The notes under the pieces were generated by a model, which saw nothing but the letters and a program-made list of their open reading frames with translations, did no database searches and was not told the DNA's origin. Below, in pieces: positions 59,702-64,000 of a DNA stretch of 64,000 nt. The stretch is from assembly GCA_016716235.1 (NCBI GenBank), contig JADJWS010000005.1, positions 1 to 64,000 of the forward strand, written 5' to 3'. Every line of letters begins with the position of its first letter. Within the stretch, counting starts at the first letter, position 1. This DNA is from Candidatus Defluviilinea gracilis (GTDB lineage: Bacteria > Chloroflexota > Anaerolineae > Anaerolineales > Villigracilaceae). The position numbers and the translations under genes are program-made.

Positions 59702-61075
59702 ATGCAAAAGAAACTGTTCGTTTTGTTATCTGCTTTGATTTTGGCGAGCCTTGTGCTCTCGGCTTGCGGCACCCCCGCGCCTACCGAGGCGCCTGCCACA
59801 GAAGCGCCAGCCACTGAGGCTCCCGCTACCGAGGCGCCTGCGACTGAGGCTCCCGCCACAGAAGCGCCAGCCGCTGAAGTGACCCTCACCCTGGGCTCCT
59901 GGCGCGTGGATGATGTTGCCGCCTGGGACGTGATCAATGCCGCGTTCCACGAGAAATATCCCAACATCACCGTCAAATTCGACCCGACCAACCCGCCCGA
60001 TTACAATGCCACGCTTCGCACCCAACTCGAGACCGGCACAGGTCCCGACTTGTTCTTCGTGCGTTCCTTCGCAACCGGGCGCGAACTGTTCGATGCGGGT
60101 TACATCGCTTCTTTGAAAGACCTGCCCGGCATCAACGATAGCTTCACTGCCGCTTCCCGCGCTCCGTGGGCGACCGATGACGGCGAGCCGTATGCGGTGC
60201 CGATCATCGCCGTATCTCATGGCATTTACTATAACAAAGACCTCTTCGCCGCCAATGGCATTGAGATTCCCGCCACTTGGGAAGACCTGATGGCCGCCGC
60301 CAAGACCCTGCAAGACGCGGGCGTGATACCGTTTGCGAACGGGACAAAAGACGCCTGGGATATCAACGAAGTTGTGATGATGCAACTCATCCCCAGCGAT
60401 ATCGGCGGTTACGATGGGCGCATGGCGTACCTGAACGGCGAACGCTGTTTCAACAGCGACGAAATGGTCGCCGCCTTCCAGCAGATTGCCGATCTGAAAC
60501 CCTACCTGCCGACAGGCTTTGAAGCGGTCAGTTACTATGACGCCAGCCAGCTTTTCGCGCAGGGACAAGCCGCCATGTTATTCGACGGCTCTTGGAGCAT
60601 CGGTCCGATCAAGAAAGACGCCACCGACTTTGAGTGGGGCGTGTTCTACCCGCCCGCGCTCGCAGGCAAAGACACCTATGTGTCCTTCCATACCGATGCC
60701 GCTGTCGGCGCGAACGCCGCATCCCCGAACCTCGAATCGGCCATGCTCTTCCTTGAGTTCCTCGAATCGCCTGAATTTGCCGGATTGCTTGGCGATAACC
60801 TGCCAGGCTTCTTCCCGCTGACCAAGGAGATTCCGACCCTCAGCGACCCGATCAGCGCCGACTTCATGGCGTTCAACAAAGCCGCCAAAGGCGTGGACAT
60901 TCGCTTCGTGTGGGAAAAACTCCTCGCCGCGCCCTCCGGCAGCGTGGATGCCTACACCTCCCTCAACAACAACGTGATCGCCGTGTTGAAGGGCGAGAAG
61001 ACCCCGAAGGAAGCCGCCGACGCTTTCAATGCTGATGTGGCGGCTTGGTACGAACCTGCCGCGGCTTGCAAGTAA
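59702..61075 (+). CDS. ABC sugar importer, substrate-binding lipoprotein (system B)
   Basis: A 457-residue family 1 binding lipoprotein (lipobox LSAC, Cys22). After the lipidated Cys comes a linker of tandem ATEAP pentapeptide repeats (about residues 25-57), encoded by near-identical 15-bp DNA units and so prone to copy-number change. The binding domain follows (VIPFANGTKDAWDINEVVMM; GQAAMLFDGSWSIGPIKKDA). It is a separate system from A, with only family-level similarity. Confidence 0.92.
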   Translation: MQKKLFVLLSALILASLVLSACGTPAPTEAPATEAPATEAPATEAPATEAPATEAPAAEVTLTLGSWRVDDVAAWDVINAAFHEKYPNITVKFDPTNPPDYNATLRTQLETGTGPDLFFVRSFATGRELFDAGYIASLKDLPGINDSFTAASRAPWATDDGEPYAVPIIAVSHGIYYNKDLFAANGIEIPATWEDLMAAAKTLQDAGVIPFANGTKDAWDINEVVMMQLIPSDIGGYDGRMAYLNGERCFNSDEMVAAFQQIADLKPYLPTGFEAVSYYDASQLFAQGQAAMLFDGSWSIGPIKKDATDFEWGVFYPPALAGKDTYVSFHTDAAVGANAASPNLESAMLFLEFLESPEFAGLLGDNLPGFFPLTKEIPTLSDPISADFMAFNKAAKGVDIRFVWEKLLAAPSGSVDAYTSLNNNVIAVLKGEKTPKEAADAFNADVAAWYEPAAACK

Positions 61076-61100
61076 TCAGCCGTTTCAGCGTACAATAAAA

Positions 61101-61127
61101 GGCAGGGATGGGTTTCCCATCCCTGCC
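61101..61127 (+). repeat. Perfect hairpin between binding-protein and permease genes (system B)
   Basis: GGCAGGGATGGG pairs perfectly with CCCATCCCTGCC around TTT and has no T-run. It has the same placement as the hairpin of system A but an unrelated sequence. Confidence 0.85.
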
Positions 61128-61155
61128 GATTGTATAACCATAAAAAGGAGAGACC

Positions 61156-62091
61156 ATGACTCGCGCGCCAGACCTGTTCAGCGTAAAGAACCGCCAAAAA
61201 ATTACATGGCTCTTATTCCTATTGCCCGCCGTGGCAATGTACCTCGTGTTCATGGCGGGACCATTGTTCGACTCACTGCGCTTGAGCCTGTATCAAGGGG
61301 AAGGCTATAACCCGACAACGTTTGTCGGCTCGCAAAATTACAGGGACTTATTTACCAACCCATTATGGCGCGAGAAATTTTTCAACGCGTTTACCAACAC
61401 CTGCGTCTTTTTCGCCATTCACATGCTTGTGCAAAATACGCTTGGCTTGTTGTTCGCCAACCTGCTCTCGTCGGAATTTCGAGGCAGGAATTTCTTTCGC
61501 ACAGTGATCTTTGCCCCCGCGACTTTATCGGTGCTGGTCACTGGCTTTTTATGGACGTTGATCCTCAACCCGAACTGGGGCGCGGTAAATAAGACGCTCA
61601 TCGCCATGGGGTTAAGGGAATTGGCGCTCCCCTGGCTTGGACGCGAAAACCTCGCCCTCCCGGTTATTTCTCTGACCTCGGTCTGGCAATGGGTGGGCAT
61701 GCCCACGGTAATGTTCCTCGCCGGGCTGATGGGTATCTCGGACGAATTGCTCGAAGCCGCCCGTATCGACGGCGCATCGGAGTGGAATATCTTCTGGAAG
61801 ATAAAGTTCCCGCTTCTGAAACCGGTGATCGGCGTGGTCACCATTTTGACCTTCGTGGATAACTTCAACGCTTTCGATGTCATCTATGCCATGGCAGGCG
61901 CGAAAGGCGAACCATCGTATTCAGCCGATTTGTTGGCGACCCTGTTCTACCGCACGGGGATCGCGGGCGAACACCCTGTCGGCATTCCAAATATGGGCAT
62001 GGGCGCGGCAATCGCCACCCTGACGTTTGCCATTCTAATGACGGGCGTCCTGTTCTGGCTGTATTTCTCTCGCAAGCAGGCGACGGAATAG
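61156..62091 (+). CDS. ABC sugar importer permease (system B, MalF-like)
   Basis: A 311-residue membrane protein with six helices (KITWLLFLLPAVAMYLVFMA; AAIATLTFAILMTGVLFWLY) and the EAA loop EAARIDGASEWNIFWKIKFP. AAGGAG precedes ATG 61156. It partners the permease at 62102. Confidence 0.92.
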   Translation: MTRAPDLFSVKNRQKITWLLFLLPAVAMYLVFMAGPLFDSLRLSLYQGEGYNPTTFVGSQNYRDLFTNPLWREKFFNAFTNTCVFFAIHMLVQNTLGLLFANLLSSEFRGRNFFRTVIFAPATLSVLVTGFLWTLILNPNWGAVNKTLIAMGLRELALPWLGRENLALPVISLTSVWQWVGMPTVMFLAGLMGISDELLEAARIDGASEWNIFWKIKFPLLKPVIGVVTILTFVDNFNAFDVIYAMAGAKGEPSYSADLLATLFYRTGIAGEHPVGIPNMGMGAAIATLTFAILMTGVLFWLYFSRKQATE

Positions 62092-62101
62092 GAGGCGCGC
62101 G

Positions 62102-62929
62102 ATGCGTTTGAATAAACCCCAACTGCTATTTACTTATATTGTTCTTGGCATTTGGTCGCTTATCGTCCTGTTCCCGATCTGGACTCTCGTGGTAAATTCC
62201 TTCAAACCGCAGAAGCAGATTTTCAAAGACCCGTTCGGGTTGCCGGAAACTTTCACGTTAGACGGCTATCGCGAAGCTTGGAATAACGGACGGTTCGACC
62301 TGTATTTCATCAACACCCTCATTGTGACGGCGATCGCGCTCGGGCTGATCCTCTTCATCGGCTCGATGGCGGCGTACGCGCTCGCAAAGTGGAAATCGCC
62401 GGTCTCCAGTTTCCTGTACGTATTTTTCATCGCCGGTTTGATGATTCCCATCCGCCTCGGCACGCTCGACCTCGTGCGGCTGATCAAGGCGCTCAATTTG
62501 CAGGATACTTATTGGAGTCTCATCCCTGTGTATGTTGCCATGGGGATGCCAATCGCAACCTTCGTGTTGACCGCCTTCATCAAAGAGTTGCCCGGCGAAA
62601 TGTTCGAGGCGGCGAAGATAGACGGCGCGACCGAATGGCAGGTGTATTCCCGCATCGTCCTGCCGCTTATGCGCCCCGCGCTGGCGACGGTGGCGATCTT
62701 CAACATGATAAAAATCTGGAACGACTTTTGGTTCCCGCTCGTGTTCATCCGCGCGGAGGAATCGCGCACGGTGGCGCTGGGCGTCTCTCTGCTCTTCGGG
62801 CAATATCGCACCGACTGGACGCGCGCGCTTGCCGTCCTCTCGCTGGCGGCGGTGCCTATGCTGATCTTGTATATGATCCTGGCGCGCGAATTCATCAAAG
62901 GGCTTACCGCCGGGGCTGTGAAAGGCTAG
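62102..62929 (+). CDS. ABC sugar importer permease (system B, MalG-like)
   Basis: A 275-residue membrane protein with six helices (LLFTYIVLGIWSLIVLFPIW) and the EAA loop EAAKIDGATEWQVYSRIVLP. It starts 10 bp after the first permease, and GGAGG lies upstream of ATG 62102. The URO-D family gene follows two bases after its stop. Confidence 0.92.
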   Translation: MRLNKPQLLFTYIVLGIWSLIVLFPIWTLVVNSFKPQKQIFKDPFGLPETFTLDGYREAWNNGRFDLYFINTLIVTAIALGLILFIGSMAAYALAKWKSPVSSFLYVFFIAGLMIPIRLGTLDLVRLIKALNLQDTYWSLIPVYVAMGMPIATFVLTAFIKELPGEMFEAAKIDGATEWQVYSRIVLPLMRPALATVAIFNMIKIWNDFWFPLVFIRAEESRTVALGVSLLFGQYRTDWTRALAVLSLAAVPMLILYMILAREFIKGLTAGAVKG

Positions 62930-62931
62930 GC

Positions 62932-64000
62932 ATGAACGGCAGGGAACGCATGGCGCTTGCCATGCGCCACGAAGAAGCCGACCGTGTCCCGGTCATGTGC
63001 CAATTGGCGTTGGGACATTATTTTTTAAACGCCGGTCTTGCCCCGCATGAAATCTGGTTCAGCAGTGAAGGCTTTGCCGAAGCCCTCGTCACGATGCAAA
63101 GGCGCTATCAATTCGATGGGATTTTGATCAACCTGCCGGGGCGACCCCGCGGATTTTTGAACCAGATCAAAAGCGTAGAGAAGACGAAGAAGGGCGAACT
63201 TGTGACGTGGAAAAACGGGCACGTGACCGTCATCCCTTGGGATGACAACGCCCAATACGTTTACACCGCCCGCCCCGATCTCACACCTCGCGCCGACTTG
63301 GGGGTGCTTGATCCAGACCATTTGGAGGATGTTGACCAATTCCCCGGCTATCTCTGGAATACCTATCATGTGCCGTGGATCGAGGGCAAAGCGGATACCG
63401 GGTTGCTGAACGAAATCCCCGATTATTTTTTTGATACGATCGACCTTGTCCGCGAGAAAACAAGAGGCGAAGTTTCGGTGCATGGCGAAGTTTTCTCGCC
63501 GTTCACGCATTATCTCGAGTTGTTTGGATACATGAACGCGATTATCGGATTAGTGAAGAGCAAGGAGAAGGTGAAGGCGTTGTTGGACCGTCTCACAGAC
63601 GCGACGATTGCCTGGGCGGTCGCTCAAGCCCGACATGGGGTTGACGCGGTGCTTATTTCATCCGCGTTTGCGGGCGGCGGGTTCTTATCCCCAAAGATGT
63701 ACGCGGAATACATCCTTCCGTATGAACAAAAATTGGCAGACGCCGTTCGCGCTTGCGGCGCGCCGGTGTACACGCACACGTGCGGCAAGATCGGCGACCG
63801 ACTCGATCTAATGGAGCAGACGCATACGATGGGCATTGACACGCTCGACCCGCATCCGCTTGGCAACGTGGAATTGGCAGATGCGAAGAAGGGCGTGGGT
63901 CAGCGGATGTTTTTGAAGGGCAATATGAATTCGGTGTCGCTTCTTGAATACACTACAAAGGAACAAGTGATCGCCGAAGCGACGGAACGGATTATTATCG
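62932..64000 (+). CDS. Uroporphyrinogen decarboxylase (URO-D) family protein, partial
   Basis: The frame runs from ATG 62932 to the window end without a stop (356 codons). MNGRERMALAMRHEEADRVP is the typical URO-D-family start, and AGGGFLSPKMYAEYILPYEQ, VYTHTCGKIGDRLDLMEQT and GIDTLDPHPLGNVELADAKK continue it. The His-x-Cys in THTCG is the zinc-binding pattern of corrinoid-protein methyltransferases (MtaA/CmuA-like) rather than of haem-pathway HemE. Its place at the end of a sugar-import operon suggests a role with an O-methylated substrate, but this is speculative. Confidence 0.85.
   Translation, partial: MNGRERMALAMRHEEADRVPVMCQLALGHYFLNAGLAPHEIWFSSEGFAEALVTMQRRYQFDGILINLPGRPRGFLNQIKSVEKTKKGELVTWKNGHVTVIPWDDNAQYVYTARPDLTPRADLGVLDPDHLEDVDQFPGYLWNTYHVPWIEGKADTGLLNEIPDYFFDTIDLVREKTRGEVSVHGEVFSPFTHYLELFGYMNAIIGLVKSKEKVKALLDRLTDATIAWAVAQARHGVDAVLISSAFAGGGFLSPKMYAEYILPYEQKLADAVRACGAPVYTHTCGKIGDRLDLMEQTHTMGIDTLDPHPLGNVELADAKKGVGQRMFLKGNMNSVSLLEYTTKEQVIAEATERIII

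Overview
The window looks like a chromosomal segment of a member of the Chloroflexota, most likely class Anaerolineae. This is inferred from gene content, not from a marker tree. The support is the mix of ABC-2 exporters with PF06182-like permeases, lipoproteins with long Ser/Thr/Pro linkers, a DeoC/RpiB microcompartment locus, and many short perfect palindromes between genes. No rRNA or tRNA gene was found.

Layout. 1-5717 is an integron. An intact integrase gene (4725-5717, +) sits beside an attI-like region. To its left lies an array of five cassettes read on the minus strand, each closed by an attC site of about 120 bp. From the integrase outwards the cassettes hold two frameshifted copies of a HEPN-like family, a cassette with no recognisable gene, a frameshifted HIT-family gene, a frameshifted CopZ-type metallochaperone and a frameshifted CDF cation transporter. 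The array reaches base 1 and may continue. 5931-8656 is rpsO-pnp. 9136-14465 holds two convergent ABC-2 exporter systems, each one ATPase and two permeases. 14488-19573 has a DUF2785 protein, a P-loop ATPase, mgtE with a leader ending in an intrinsic terminator, and a DinB-like protein. 19621-24323 has an HD-like protein, two YdeI paralogues and a bacterial microcompartment locus (RpiB-like, DeoC with an extra N-terminus, three EutN/CcmL pentamer proteins and an accessory protein). 24504-38544 is mixed: RidA, a CAP/LysM protein, NUDIX, an rRNA methyltransferase-like protein, an FtsH-like protease, two lipoproteins, uvrB, a beta-helix lipoprotein and an iodotyrosine deiodinase-like flavoprotein.

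39059-50734 is a metal-handling region on the minus strand: a P1B-4 ATPase with an SmtB/ArsR repressor and operator, a decayed IS1182-family element, an Nramp transporter fused to a Usp domain, a DtxR/MntR regulator, a ZIP transporter and a multicopper oxidase with a DtxR-type box upstream. Two integron cassettes also concern metals.

50994-64000 is a long plus-strand amino-sugar/peptidoglycan-sugar cluster: ROK regulator, sugar-kinase-like protein, PIG-L deacetylase, one ABC sugar importer, a NagZ-like GH3, a second ABC sugar importer, and a URO-D family protein cut by the window end. In both importers a perfect hairpin separates the binding-protein gene from the permease genes.
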